Below are positions 42,390-51,796 of a stretch of 64,000 nucleotides of DNA, one piece after another. The notes beneath the pieces are model-generated. The model searched no databases and was not told the origin of the DNA. It was given only the letters and a program-made list of their open reading frames with translations. Source of the stretch: UBA2336 sp031395485 (GTDB lineage Bacteria; Bacteroidota; Bacteroidia; Cytophagales; Cyclobacteriaceae); assembly GCA_031395485.1 (NCBI GenBank), contig JANNUS010000010.1:414226-478225 (forward strand). The letters run 5' to 3'. The position numbers and the translations under genes were made by a program. Position 1 is the first letter of the stretch, and each line of letters begins with the position of its first letter.

Positions 42390-44345
42390 ATGCGGTATCT
42401 CTTTGCGCTATTACTTCTCTTACCCAGCCTTTTACATGCGCAAGCTAAACTGATTGACAGCCTGGAGCGTAGCCTAAACACGCTTCAAGGGTCAATAAAG
42501 ACTGAAGCACTATTTCGATTGGCCTCTTATTATCAACGAACAGATAAACAAAAGTTACTTCAATCGGCAGCCGAAGCCCGGAAAATGTTGTCGCATGGCG
42601 ATGCGCTAACCCAAACCTATGCATGGCTTGCAGTCGGTATTGATCAATATTCGAGAGGTTTGATGGATAGCGCGGTACATACATTTGAAACGGCAAAGAA
42701 AATGAGTGTGTGGCTAAAAAATAAACCAGCAATCATTCGTAGTTGCCAAACGCTGGGTCGCGCTCTTACAATGTCTGGGAAACCCGAAAAGGGACTTGAG
42801 AATTTATTTGAAGGCATGCAGTTATTAGGAGCCAACCCCGATGCTGAATTTGAATATAAAATAAGAGTGAATATAATTCTCGCGTATTTAGAGTTAAAGC
42901 AAAGCAGGCAGTGTATTGATTTTGCCTTAGAGAGCCTGCCATTAATGGATGAACCCGAGTTTGAGTATATCCAACTCTTTGCATATAATAATTTGGCCGT
43001 GTGCTATGGCATGTTGGGCTTGCTCGACTCAGCCAAGCACATGGTTGAAAAGGGAATGGAGGCTGCAAAACACACGAACGATTTACAGAACCTTGCTAAT
43101 TCCTATTTTATTCTGGGCACCATATATTCTAATGCCGGACAATATGACCTAGCCCTAGAGCAATACGAGGCTGCGAAGCCGTATCGTGAAAAGTCCGGTA
43201 ACGTATTATTTATTGTAGCCGACCTATACACAATGGCTGACCTTTATCATAAAATGGGAAAGTATTCGGAAGGCATTAGTACAGCTAATCAGGCATTATC
43301 GCTGGCGCTAAAAGATAATTTGCTAATGAAATTTGAAGATAGCTACCTGTCACTGGCAAAGAACTACGAGGGGTTAAAAGATTATAAGAACTCAAGTAAG
43401 TACTACAACCTTTGGGCACTTGCAAAAGATACAATTTACAGCCAGTCGCATACGCAAGCGATAGCCGAAATGAAAACCAAATATGAAACCGAAAAAAAGG
43501 AACAGCACATAGCGTTGCAAAAAGCTGAGTTATCGCAACAGCGTATTCAATTGCAACGAACCTATGTAGCATTGGCGGCTTTGTTAATTATTGTAGCCTT
43601 AGTGGTAATCATCTTATTATTGGTTAGAAGTCATTATAAACGCAAACATGAACTAGCCGAGAGCGAAAAGGAATTGGCGGTGCGCGAGGCTTTCATTGAA
43701 GCCACGATGCGGTCGCAAGAAAATGAGCGGAAGCGTTTTGCGCAGGATTTACATGACGGAATGGGTCAACTCATTTCCTCACTTCGGCTCATGATTAACC
43801 AACTAATTACAAAAACCTCCGCAGAAGATTGTGTTGTGGTTGTTGCCCGCTCCGAAACTATTTTAAACGACATGCATGCTGAAATCAGAAGTATCGCATT
43901 TAACCTTATGCCCCAAACGCTGATTCAACATGGCCTCGTTCCGGCATTAAAAGAAATGATTATCAGGATAAATGCGATTGGAAATGTCACTGCAAGTGTT
44001 TCTGAATTTGATATTCCTTTACGATTAAAAGAGACTCATGAAATTTCGATTTACCGTATCATACAAGAATGGATTAATAATGTTATTAAGTATGCCGAAG
44101 CCGAGAAAATTGAAGTACAATTAGTGGGTCATGTAGACGAAATTAGCATCACTATTGAAGATGATGGAAAAGGGTTTAACCCGACCGAATTGGAACTAGG
44201 AGATGGTAATGGTTGGAGGAATATCCAGTCGAGAACCAACCTTGTAAAAGGCCATGTTGAAGTAGATTCAAAACAAGGTATTAAGGGCACGACCTTCATA
44301 CTCCGATTTCCCGTTGCAGCCATGATTGAAATGCATGCGGTGTAA
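42390..44345 (+). CDS. TPR-containing sensor histidine kinase (HisKA_3)
   Basis: 651 residues from the ATG at 42390, which gives a signal peptide MRYLFALLLLLPSLLHAQA; TTG at 42345 and ATG at 42357 are alternatives. The periplasmic part is TPR (about 40-370), then a membrane helix (about 388-411, LAALLIIVALVVIILLLV), a coiled linker, the HisKA_3 box (ENERKRFAQDLHDGMGQLIS, H455) and a HATPase domain (YRIIQEWINNVIKYAEAEKI; EDDGKGF; GWRNIQSR). This is the NarL-type kinase layout. It signals to the LuxR-type regulator that begins 100 bases downstream. Confidence 0.93.
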   Translation: MRYLFALLLLLPSLLHAQAKLIDSLERSLNTLQGSIKTEALFRLASYYQRTDKQKLLQSAAEARKMLSHGDALTQTYAWLAVGIDQYSRGLMDSAVHTFETAKKMSVWLKNKPAIIRSCQTLGRALTMSGKPEKGLENLFEGMQLLGANPDAEFEYKIRVNIILAYLELKQSRQCIDFALESLPLMDEPEFEYIQLFAYNNLAVCYGMLGLLDSAKHMVEKGMEAAKHTNDLQNLANSYFILGTIYSNAGQYDLALEQYEAAKPYREKSGNVLFIVADLYTMADLYHKMGKYSEGISTANQALSLALKDNLLMKFEDSYLSLAKNYEGLKDYKNSSKYYNLWALAKDTIYSQSHTQAIAEMKTKYETEKKEQHIALQKAELSQQRIQLQRTYVALAALLIIVALVVIILLLVRSHYKRKHELAESEKELAVREAFIEATMRSQENERKRFAQDLHDGMGQLISSLRLMINQLITKTSAEDCVVVVARSETILNDMHAEIRSIAFNLMPQTLIQHGLVPALKEMIIRINAIGNVTASVSEFDIPLRLKETHEISIYRIIQEWINNVIKYAEAEKIEVQLVGHVDEISITIEDDGKGFNPTELELGDGNGWRNIQSRTNLVKGHVEVDSKQGIKGTTFILRFPVAAMIEMHAV

Positions 44346-44446
44346 ATATTCAGTAGCAAAATAAACTGACTTTGCACTAAGTTTGATTTAGACATGTTCA
44401 CTTCGGGGTATCTTCCGTACTTTTAACATCAAAATAATGTAATACA

Positions 44447-45064
44447 ATGAGAGTTCTTCTGGTGGATGACCACGCTATTTTATTGGATGGTATTAATAGT
44501 CTACTACGGCAAGAAGATGACCTGCAAGTTGTAGGCCAGGTTAACAGTGCAGAAGCTGCCTTAGAATTTTTAAAAATAAACGATGTAGATCTTGTAATTA
44601 CTGATTTTGCAATGTCAGGAATGAATGGGCTCGAGCTTGTTAAAACCCTCAGGCGTATTGCACCGGAGATTAAAATCATTCTGCTAAGTATGCATGATGA
44701 GGTGCACCTGATTAAAGAAATTTTGAAGGCAGGTGTGAACGGTTATGTTTTAAAAAATGATACGCATAAGGAATTGCTGAACGCAATCCGAGAAGTACAA
44801 CAAGGAAAGATTTACTTGAGCAGCGATGTAAATAAATTATTGATAATGAGTATTGATGATCCGGTGAAAGGCAAACTTCTTACCGATCGTGAACGCGAAA
44901 TACTGAAGTTGATTGCTAAAGAGTTCACCAATAAAAAGATAGCGGAAGCCCTTTTTATTAGTGAACGAACAGTAGAGACTCACCGAAAGAACATTTTTAA
45001 AAAAACAGGCGCAAACTCTCTGGTAGGGTTAATGAAGTTTGCGTACGACAACAGCTTGATTTAG
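44447..45064 (+). CDS. LuxR/NarL-type response regulator
   Basis: 205 residues: receiver domain (1-120; acidic pair D7-D8, phospho-acceptor D53 in LVITDFAMSGMNG, lysine near 100) and a C-terminal LuxR helix-turn-helix (LTDREREILKLIAKEFTNKK, ISERTVETHRKNIFKKTGA). It is the cognate partner of the upstream kinase by position. Genes it controls are not identifiable here; the M14 peptidase follows 100 bases later. Confidence 0.95.
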   Translation: MRVLLVDDHAILLDGINSLLRQEDDLQVVGQVNSAEAALEFLKINDVDLVITDFAMSGMNGLELVKTLRRIAPEIKIILLSMHDEVHLIKEILKAGVNGYVLKNDTHKELLNAIREVQQGKIYLSSDVNKLLIMSIDDPVKGKLLTDREREILKLIAKEFTNKKIAEALFISERTVETHRKNIFKKTGANSLVGLMKFAYDNSLI

Positions 45065-45164
45065 AAAAAAGGATAGACTACTTATCGATAGTTTATTCTG
45101 GTAAGTAGAATTTGATTTTTGCTTCAATGAAGTTGAGTAAGCTACCAAGAAAAAATATAGTTAT

Positions 45165-46787
45165 ATGGAAATGAAAAATATTTTGTTGGCGGGTCTTCTA
45201 CTCTCAACCTGTCAGGTTCAGGCACAGCATGTTTGGCCTGAAGGTCTTATTCTAACGCCCGAAAAAACTGACTTTGTTAAAACATCAACGTATGCTGAGG
45301 TTATAACTTTTTTGGATGCGATTAGATCCAAGTCCGAAGAAATGCACCTGACTTCCATGGGCAAAAGTTTGGAAGGAAAAGATATTCCGGTTGCTATATT
45401 GGCGCGACCAAAAATTACTACGGCTCAGGATGCGAAAGCCAGCGGAAAGCTGATTGTCTATATACAGGGAAATATCCATGCTGGTGAAGTAGAGGGGAAA
45501 GAATCAGTGATGATGCTGATGCGCGATATTTTATTGGGTGATAAAAAGCACTTATTGGATAACCAAATAATACTTTTCGCGCCCATTTATAATACCGACA
45601 GCAACGATAAAATGGAGAAGGGCAGGCGACCTTCGCAAGAAGATAGTCCGATGGAAGTCGGTATTCGGGAAAATAGTGCCGGACTTGACCTGAATCGCGA
45701 TGGAGTAAAAATGGAAGCGCTTGAAACCAATGGATTATTTCAAAGTATTATAGTGCCCTGGGATCCACATTTATTTGTTGACCTCCACACAACAAATGGA
45801 ACATGGCATGCATGGAATCTTACCTGGGCACCCAGCTATCATTATGCAGGAGAGAAAGCTACCTATGATTATACGTTAAACACAATGCTTAAGAGTATAA
45901 CAGCATCAGCTAAGAAAAAATATGATCTCAACTTTGGGCCGTATGGAGAGTACGATATTCGGGAAGTCTGGCCGCCAAAAGATTTTTATACATACAATCA
46001 TCATCCGCGATATTTGGTAAACCAATTTAGTCTTCGTAACCGATTGGCAATTTTAAGTGAGGCCTTTGCCCACGAACGGTTTTACCAACGAATTTATTCT
46101 ACCTACTCTTTTGTAACAGAAATTTTAGAACACACCAATAGCAACGCAAAAGAAATACAGGAAGTGACAAAGCAAGCGGATGCTGCAACCATACGAAAAA
46201 TTTTGAATGAAACAGGAAAAGCGAAGAAGGGAGTCCGCTTCAAAATGGTGGAGTTGGATACGATCAAGGATTTTCCTACTTACGATTATAGTGTTTATAA
46301 AAAACTGGATGGGTCAAAGGAGTTTTATCGATCAGGAAAAATCGTTCATTATACCGATGTAAACTACCATGCAAAGTTTGAAGCTGAAGTAGAGAGTACG
46401 TTAGCGAAAGGCTACATCATTCCCGCGGCCTTCAGCTCGGTTGCTGAAAATTTAAGTAAGCATGGAATTAATGTAACGTTACTTCTTAAATCAGTAACAA
46501 AAGAAGGTGAAGTATTTCAAATAGATGAGCTAAAAAGAAATGAGCGCAAATTTGAAGGTCATTTTATGGCACGCGTTTACGGAAAATTCGTTCCCAGGAA
46601 GAAGAAATTTAACAAAGGAGACTATTTAGTAGAGCTTGCCCAGCCCTTGGGAAACCTGGCCTTTTATTTATTAGAGCCCGAATCCGATGATGGATATGTT
46701 ACGTGGAATTTCTTTGACGATTTTCTAGACAAACAAGGGATAAAGGATAAGCCTGTTGACTACCCCGTATTCAAGTACTATAAATAA
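45165..46787 (+). CDS. Secreted M14 zinc carboxypeptidase-like protein
   Basis: 540 residues with a signal peptide (MEMKNILLAGLLLSTCQVQA). The metallocarboxypeptidase site is visible: H105 and E108 (NIHAGEVEGKES), H208 (FVDLHTTNG) and the catalytic glutamate E299 (RLAILSEAFAH). The DLNRDGVKME motif is the usual substrate-binding Asn-Arg pair. The last ~140 residues form a separate, less conserved domain. Periplasmic or extracellular peptide or peptidoglycan trimming is likely. Its stop precedes the lepA promoter by 30 bases. Confidence 0.88.
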   Translation: MEMKNILLAGLLLSTCQVQAQHVWPEGLILTPEKTDFVKTSTYAEVITFLDAIRSKSEEMHLTSMGKSLEGKDIPVAILARPKITTAQDAKASGKLIVYIQGNIHAGEVEGKESVMMLMRDILLGDKKHLLDNQIILFAPIYNTDSNDKMEKGRRPSQEDSPMEVGIRENSAGLDLNRDGVKMEALETNGLFQSIIVPWDPHLFVDLHTTNGTWHAWNLTWAPSYHYAGEKATYDYTLNTMLKSITASAKKKYDLNFGPYGEYDIREVWPPKDFYTYNHHPRYLVNQFSLRNRLAILSEAFAHERFYQRIYSTYSFVTEILEHTNSNAKEIQEVTKQADAATIRKILNETGKAKKGVRFKMVELDTIKDFPTYDYSVYKKLDGSKEFYRSGKIVHYTDVNYHAKFEAEVESTLAKGYIIPAAFSSVAENLSKHGINVTLLLKSVTKEGEVFQIDELKRNERKFEGHFMARVYGKFVPRKKKFNKGDYLVELAQPLGNLAFYLLEPESDDGYVTWNFFDDFLDKQGIKDKPVDYPVFKYYK

Positions 46788-46817
46788 ATTTTATGAACTA
46801 GACACCCGCTTTTTTCA

Positions 46818-46825
46818 TACTTTTG
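46818..46825 (+). promoter_or_regulatory. Probable -7 promoter element for lepA
   Basis: TACTTTTG matches TAnnTTTG. It lies inside a 5' extension of the open frame beginning at 46756, so it argues that translation starts at the ATG at 46855, about 20 bases after the expected transcription start. Confidence 0.5.
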
Positions 46826-46854
46826 CGGTTCAAAATTTTGAAGAACAGACGGGA

Positions 46855-48639
46855 ATGGAAAACATCCGCAATTTTTGCATAATCGCCCACATTGATCACG
46901 GTAAAAGCACCTTAGCTGATCGGCTATTGGAATTTACTGGAACCCTGAATGAGCGCCAAATGGAGGCTCAGGTACTGGATAACATGGATTTGGAGAAGGA
47001 AAAGGGCATCACCATAAAGGCTCACGCAATCCAGATGAACTATACACTGGATGGCCAGAAGTACGTATTAAACCTGATTGATACACCCGGCCACGTTGAC
47101 TTCTCATATGAAGTATCGCGTGCCATCGCTGCCTGCGAAGGGGCTTTATTAATTGTTGATGCCAGCCAGGGCATTGAAGCACAAACTATTTCGAACTTAT
47201 ACCTCGCTCTTGAACATGACCTGGAGATTATACCGGTCATGAATAAGATTGATTTGCCGCACGCTAATCCGGAGGGTGTGGCGGATGAAATTATTGAGCT
47301 AATCGGCTGCAAGCGTGAAGATATTCTCTCAGCCAGTGCAAAAGAGGGTAAGGGTATTGAAGAAATTTTACATGCTATTGTGCATCGGGTTAGAGCTCCA
47401 AAGGGAGACCCAAAGGCTCCGCTACAGGCAATGATTTTTGATTCTGTATTTAATTCATTCCGCGGTATTGAAATTTATTTCCGTGTCTTTAATGGATCTT
47501 TAAAAAAAGGAGAAAAGGTAAAATTCATCAGCACCGGTCAGGAATATAATGCTGATGAGATTGGAATCTTGAAGCTCGATAAGAAACCCTGTGCTGAAAT
47601 ACAAGCAGGAAATGTAGGATATCTGATATCAGGAATTAAAGTAGCAAAAGAAGTTCATGTTGGCGATACAATTACAAGCGCTGCCAATCCGGGCGAATCA
47701 CTCGGAGGATTTCAAAAAGTTAAACCCATGGTGTTTGCGGGTATTTATCCGGTAGATACCACGGAGTTTGAAGAACTTCGCTCCTCCATGGAGAAACTTC
47801 AACTGAATGATGCATCGTTAGTATGGGAACTTGAAACATCGGCTGCCTTAGGCTTTGGTTTCCGTTGCGGATTCCTGGGCATGTTGCACATGGAAATTAT
47901 CCAGGAACGATTAGAGCGCGAGTTCGATATGACTGTGATCACTACAGTTCCATCCGTTTCCTTTAAAGCATATTTAACGGATGGCTCGGAAGTTGAAATC
48001 AACGCGCCTTCTGAAATGCCTGATCCTACACGAATTAAATATATTGAAGAGCCGTATATCAAAGCGCAAATCATTTCAAAATCAGAATACATTGGGCCTA
48101 TTATTGGTTTGTGCATCGATAAGCGCGGACATATCAAAAACCAAAATTACCTAACCACCGACCGTGTAGAGATGTCGTTTGAAATGCCGTTGTCAGAAAT
48201 TGTGTTCGACTTCTTCGATAAGCTGAAATCAATTTCAAGAGGATACGCTTCATTGGATTATAACTTGATTGGGTTCCGGGAATCCGACATGGTAAAACTG
48301 GACGTGATGTTAAATGGAGAACCAGTTGATGCGTTGAGTGCTATTGTTCACCGAGGTAAGTCACATGAGTGGGGGCGGAAGCTTTGTGAAAAATTGAAAG
48401 AATTAATTCCGCGTCAAATGTTTGAAATTGCAATTCAGGCAGCCATCGGGCAGAAAATTGTGGCGCGCGAAAATATCAGCGCGATCCGTAAAAATGTGAT
48501 TGCGAAATGTTATGGTGGTGATATATCCCGAAAAAGAAAATTATTAGAAAAGCAGAAGAAGGGTAAGAAGCGAATGCGTCAGGTCGGTAACGTTGAAATT
48601 CCACAAGAAGCATTCATGGCCGTATTGAAAATTGATTGA
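46855..48639 (+). CDS. lepA: Elongation factor 4 (LepA)
   Basis: 594 residues from the ATG at 46855, the usual LepA length. The start fits MENIRNFCIIAHIDHGKST, with the promoter octamer just upstream; the earlier in-frame codons cross into the peptidase gene. G1 AHIDHGKST, DTPGHVDF, NKIDLPHA are complete. The LepA-specific C-terminal region (KCYGGDISRKRKLLEKQKKG) is present. It is a ribosomal GTPase that can back-translocate or assist biogenesis. It is followed directly by folD (two-base gap). Confidence 0.97.
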   Translation: MENIRNFCIIAHIDHGKSTLADRLLEFTGTLNERQMEAQVLDNMDLEKEKGITIKAHAIQMNYTLDGQKYVLNLIDTPGHVDFSYEVSRAIAACEGALLIVDASQGIEAQTISNLYLALEHDLEIIPVMNKIDLPHANPEGVADEIIELIGCKREDILSASAKEGKGIEEILHAIVHRVRAPKGDPKAPLQAMIFDSVFNSFRGIEIYFRVFNGSLKKGEKVKFISTGQEYNADEIGILKLDKKPCAEIQAGNVGYLISGIKVAKEVHVGDTITSAANPGESLGGFQKVKPMVFAGIYPVDTTEFEELRSSMEKLQLNDASLVWELETSAALGFGFRCGFLGMLHMEIIQERLEREFDMTVITTVPSVSFKAYLTDGSEVEINAPSEMPDPTRIKYIEEPYIKAQIISKSEYIGPIIGLCIDKRGHIKNQNYLTTDRVEMSFEMPLSEIVFDFFDKLKSISRGYASLDYNLIGFRESDMVKLDVMLNGEPVDALSAIVHRGKSHEWGRKLCEKLKELIPRQMFEIAIQAAIGQKIVARENISAIRKNVIAKCYGGDISRKRKLLEKQKKGKKRMRQVGNVEIPQEAFMAVLKID

Positions 48640-48641
48640 TT

Positions 48642-49532
48642 ATGACCGAAACAAAGACCACCTACACTTTAATTGACGGACGTAAGGTATCGGCAGAAAT
48701 AAAAATGGAAATTTCTGCGAAGGTAGCAGAGCGTAAGCAGCAAGGTAAAAAAGTGCCGCATCTCGCCATTATTCTCGTAGGCGATGATGGTGCCAGTCAA
48801 TCCTATGTTGATTTTAAAGTAAAAGCATGCAAGGAAGTCGGCTTCCATTATACAATGATGCGCTTTGCCGACACTATCAGTGAGGATAAACTGATGAAGC
48901 ATATTGATCAAGTAAATCGTGATGAAGATGTAGATGGTTTCATTGTTCAACTTCCATTACCGCCTCATATTTCTGTTGAACACATAACCGAAAAAATAAG
49001 ACCCGATAAAGATGTTGATGGTTTCACGAATCGGAATTTTGGAAGTATTGTTTCGAAAAACCCATTGCTTTTACCGGCAACTCCTTTTGGGGTGATAGAG
49101 TTGTTGAAACGTTATGAAATTACAACCGAAGGAAAAAACTGTGTAGTAATCGGGGCAAGTCGTTTGGTTGGCGCGCCACTGAGTATGATGTTAGTGGAGC
49201 ACGGACGCGCTACAGTTACAGTGTGTAATAAATTCACTAAAGATTTAGCGAATTTTACACGGCAAGCGGACATATTAATAGTAGCCGTAGGCAAACCAGG
49301 GTTAGTTACGGCAGATATGGTGAAAGAAGGTGCTGTTGTTATTGATGTTGGAACCACCCGTGTGGAGGGCCCGCAATTTAAAAATGGTTATGCGTTAAAA
49401 GGCGATGTTGATTTTTCAAGCGTTGCTCCTAAGTGTTCATTTATTACACCCGTTCCGGGTGGAGTAGGCCCAATGACTATTGCATCGTTGCTTTTAAATA
49501 CGCTCCGCGCTACCGAATTGAGAAATCTTTAA
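48642..49532 (+). CDS. folD: Bifunctional methylene-tetrahydrofolate dehydrogenase/cyclohydrolase
   Basis: 296 residues from the ATG at 48642, two bases after the lepA stop; a TTG at 48636 inside lepA is less likely. The active-site segment SYVDFKVKACKEVGF holds the catalytic Tyr and Lys; GFIVQLPLPPH, the DKDVDGF signature and VIGASRLVGAPL (NADP loop) follow, then PVPGGVGPMTIASLL. It interconverts one-carbon folate forms. It leads into queE after ten bases. Confidence 0.97.
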   Translation: MTETKTTYTLIDGRKVSAEIKMEISAKVAERKQQGKKVPHLAIILVGDDGASQSYVDFKVKACKEVGFHYTMMRFADTISEDKLMKHIDQVNRDEDVDGFIVQLPLPPHISVEHITEKIRPDKDVDGFTNRNFGSIVSKNPLLLPATPFGVIELLKRYEITTEGKNCVVIGASRLVGAPLSMMLVEHGRATVTVCNKFTKDLANFTRQADILIVAVGKPGLVTADMVKEGAVVIDVGTTRVEGPQFKNGYALKGDVDFSSVAPKCSFITPVPGGVGPMTIASLLLNTLRATELRNL

Positions 49533-49542
49533 TCTGGATATC

Positions 49543-50172
49543 GTGCCAATCAGCACATCAGCACATCAACCGATCACCGCATTACCCTTGATGGAAGATT
49601 TCTACACTATCCAGGGTGAAGGATACTATCAAGGTCACGCTGCTTATTTTATTCGACTCGGTGGTTGTGATGTAGGCTGTATATGGTGCGATGTAAAAGA
49701 GTCGTGGGACGCGGCATCACATCCTCAAATTTCTATTGAAGAAATGGTGAAACGTGCCAAAATGAGTGGAACCGAAATCGTTGTTGTCACTGGAGGAGAG
49801 CCCGCTATGTACGACCTTACTTTTTTAACAGGCGAGCTTAAAAATGCCGGATTGCGAACGAATATTGAAACTTCTGGTGCATATCCGGTAACAGGTACAT
49901 GGGATTGGGTGTGTTTTTCTCCCAAAAAATTCAAAGCTCCTGATGTATCAATTTACCCACTGGCCGATGAGCTAAAAATTATCGTCTATAATAAGAGTGA
50001 CTTCCAATGGGCAGAAGAATTTGCCAGCGAAGTAAAGCCCCAATGTGAACTTTTTCTACAGCCTGAATGGTCAAAAGAGAAAGAAATGCTTCCGCTGATT
50101 ATAGCGTATGTAAAAAATAATCCACATTGGAAAGTCTCCTTACAGATTCATAAATACATGAACATCCCTTAA
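49543..50172 (+). CDS. queE: 7-carboxy-7-deazaguanine synthase (radical SAM)
   Basis: 209 residues. The radical-SAM cluster motif is CDVGCIWC in the typical QueE form, after EDFYTIQGEGYYQGHAAYFI. Further landmarks are VVTGGEPAMYDL and WVCFSPKKFKAP. It converts 6-carboxytetrahydropterin to CDG for queuosine/preQ0. Start: GTG at 49543 includes LPLM, seen in relatives as LPxM, but the preceding 15 codons come from an interspersed AGCACATC repeat; the ATG at 49591 is the alternative. It lies 10 bases after folD. Confidence 0.92.
   Translation: MPISTSAHQPITALPLMEDFYTIQGEGYYQGHAAYFIRLGGCDVGCIWCDVKESWDAASHPQISIEEMVKRAKMSGTEIVVVTGGEPAMYDLTFLTGELKNAGLRTNIETSGAYPVTGTWDWVCFSPKKFKAPDVSIYPLADELKIIVYNKSDFQWAEEFASEVKPQCELFLQPEWSKEKEMLPLIIAYVKNNPHWKVSLQIHKYMNIP
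49545..49585. repeat. Copy of an interspersed AGCACATC repeat within the queE N-terminus
   Basis: The bases AATCAGCACATCAGCACATC followed by AACCGATCACC share long identities with the arms of the inverted repeat around the clpX promoter (56616-56693), where ATCAGCACATCACCGAATT occurs. Two direct AGCACATC units are present. Here it is read in frame as the first codons of queE if the GTG start is used. Confidence 0.65.
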
Positions 50173-50181
50173 TGCAAAATA

Positions 50182-50225
50182 GCTTCAAGCTACAAGCTTG
50201 CGGCTTGAAGCTTGCAACTTGTAGC
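50182..50225. repeat. Nested inverted repeats in the pabB leader
   Basis: GCTTCAAGC (50182-50190) pairs with GCTTGAAGC (50203-50211), and GCTACAAG (50189-50196) pairs with CTTGTAGC (50218-50225), giving two mutually exclusive stems. It fills the gap between queE and pabB. It may be an interspersed palindrome, or a switch-like leader. Confidence 0.65.
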
Positions 50226-50230
50226 CTTGT

Positions 50231-51208
50231 ATGAATACAATGACCATTCAAGAATTCAAAACAACAGTAAACGAATGGGGACAGCAAAAAGCCCCTTTTT
50301 TGTTTTGGGTTGATTTTGAACTGGAAAAGCCGATAGCGATCAAGCTTGATGATGTTGATTCTCGTAAAGTACTTTTCGAGATAAACGGATTTTCAAATAC
50401 TAAACCTACATCCGTAAAGGCTGCAAAGATCATTACTAAAAAGCCAATCTCACTTTCTGATTATAAAAGTAAGTTCAGTAAGGTGTTGTATCATTTAAAT
50501 TATGGTGATTCATTTTTAACAAATCTTACTGTAAAGACCGAAATTGAATTAAGTCAGTCTTTATACGATATATTTCATATCAGTAAAGCGAAATATAAAC
50601 TCTTTGTTAAAGATCAGTTTCTGGTATTCTCCCCGGAAACATTTATTCAAATCCGTGAAGGGAAGATTTATTCATTTCCCATGAAAGGTACTATCGATTC
50701 GGCCATACCGGGCGCTGCGGAAATTATTTTGAGTAATGTGAAGGAAAGAGCAGAGCATGTAACTATTGTAGATTTAATCCGGAATGATTTGAGCATGATC
50801 GCTACAAATGTCAACGTTTCACGTTTTCGATATTTGGATACGATTACTACAAGTCATAAAAATCTATTACAGGTTAGTTCTGAAATTGTTGGTACGCTGC
50901 CGTCAGATTACCACTCAGCGTTAGGAGACATTCTAGTTTCGCTGCTTCCAGCGGGTTCGGTGAGTGGGGCTCCAAAACCAAAAACGTTAGAGATCATTGC
51001 CCAGGCAGAACAAGAAAAACGTGGATATTACACGGGGGTCGTTGGTTACTTTGATGGCGAAAAATTAGATTGTGGCGTCATGATTCGGTTTATAGAGCAA
51101 GTTGGTGATTGCTATTTTTATAGAAGTGGCGGAGGCATTACTACACAAAGTGATGCAGAAATGGAATATGAGGAAATGATTGATAAAGTATATGTCCCGA
51201 TTGATTGA
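50231..51208 (+). CDS. pabB: Aminodeoxychorismate synthase component I (PabB-type)
   Basis: 325 residues, short because only the chorismate-binding domain is present. Signature segments are FSPETFIQIREGKIYSFPMK, GTIDSAIPG, VDLIRNDLSMIA, LPAGSVSGAPKPKT and IRFIEQVGDCYFYRSGGGIT. It aminates chorismate for p-aminobenzoate. No PabA/TrpG amidotransferase gene is in the window, so ammonia comes from a distant TrpG-like partner or directly. Stop overlaps the pabC frame; the gene starts either at 50231 or at an ATG nine bases later. It belongs with pabC and folD in folate synthesis. Confidence 0.9.
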   Translation: MNTMTIQEFKTTVNEWGQQKAPFLFWVDFELEKPIAIKLDDVDSRKVLFEINGFSNTKPTSVKAAKIITKKPISLSDYKSKFSKVLYHLNYGDSFLTNLTVKTEIELSQSLYDIFHISKAKYKLFVKDQFLVFSPETFIQIREGKIYSFPMKGTIDSAIPGAAEIILSNVKERAEHVTIVDLIRNDLSMIATNVNVSRFRYLDTITTSHKNLLQVSSEIVGTLPSDYHSALGDILVSLLPAGSVSGAPKPKTLEIIAQAEQEKRGYYTGVVGYFDGEKLDCGVMIRFIEQVGDCYFYRSGGGITTQSDAEMEYEEMIDKVYVPID

Positions 51209-51788
51209 ATCGATAAAACTTGAAGACGGTATATTTCATCGGCTTAACTATCATCAGGCAAGGGTTGATAGGTCATTGGAAGATTTATTTCCATTAAAAA
51301 GTGAATTGAATCTTTATAATGCTTTATCACTTCAGCAATATCCTAAGAACGGACTTTTTAAATGCCGAGTGGTGTATGAGTTGAAGGTAGAATTCATTCA
51401 ATTTCTTCCGTATAGGCCGCAATATTCTCAAAGTCTAAAAGTAGTATATGACCATTCTATTGATTATGCCTATAAATATGAGGATCGTAACAGAATAAAT
51501 GAGTTGTTTGAACACCGACAGTTTTGTGACGATGTGCTGATTGTGAAGAACGGTTTTGTTACCGATGCATCGTATTCTAATATTGTTTTTTTTGATGGTT
51601 TTTGTTGGGTTACACCAGATAAGCCTTTATTAAAAGGAACCATGCGGCAATTCTTACTAGAGGCTGCGGAGATAAAAGAAGCGCCCATCAGGGTTCAAGA
51701 TGTTTCTTCGTTTAAATCATTTCGTCTTGTTAACGCCATGCATGGATTTGATGGCCCTGAAATTGAAGTATCGAAAATAGTTTTATAG
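51192..51788 (+). CDS. pabC: Aminodeoxychorismate lyase (class IV aminotransferase fold)
   Basis: 198 residues from the ATG at 51192, inside the last codons of pabB (17-base overlap), which couples the two genes. A TTG at 51180 adds four residues. The PLP lysine is K95 in DYAYKYEDRNRINEL. FVTDASYSNIVFFDG and KPLLKGTMRQFLLE are the usual class IV motifs. It releases pyruvate from aminodeoxychorismate to give p-aminobenzoate. A branched-chain or D-amino-acid aminotransferase is less likely because of the pairing with pabB. Confidence 0.9.
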   Translation: MSRLIESIKLEDGIFHRLNYHQARVDRSLEDLFPLKSELNLYNALSLQQYPKNGLFKCRVVYELKVEFIQFLPYRPQYSQSLKVVYDHSIDYAYKYEDRNRINELFEHRQFCDDVLIVKNGFVTDASYSNIVFFDGFCWVTPDKPLLKGTMRQFLLEAAEIKEAPIRVQDVSSFKSFRLVNAMHGFDGPEIEVSKIVL

Positions 51789-51796
51789 TTTTAAAA

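Noticed and set aside
46756..46854. 5' extension of the lepA open frame
   Set aside because: It overlaps the end of the peptidase gene, contains a -7-type promoter element, and lacks conservation; the family start is the ATG at 46855.
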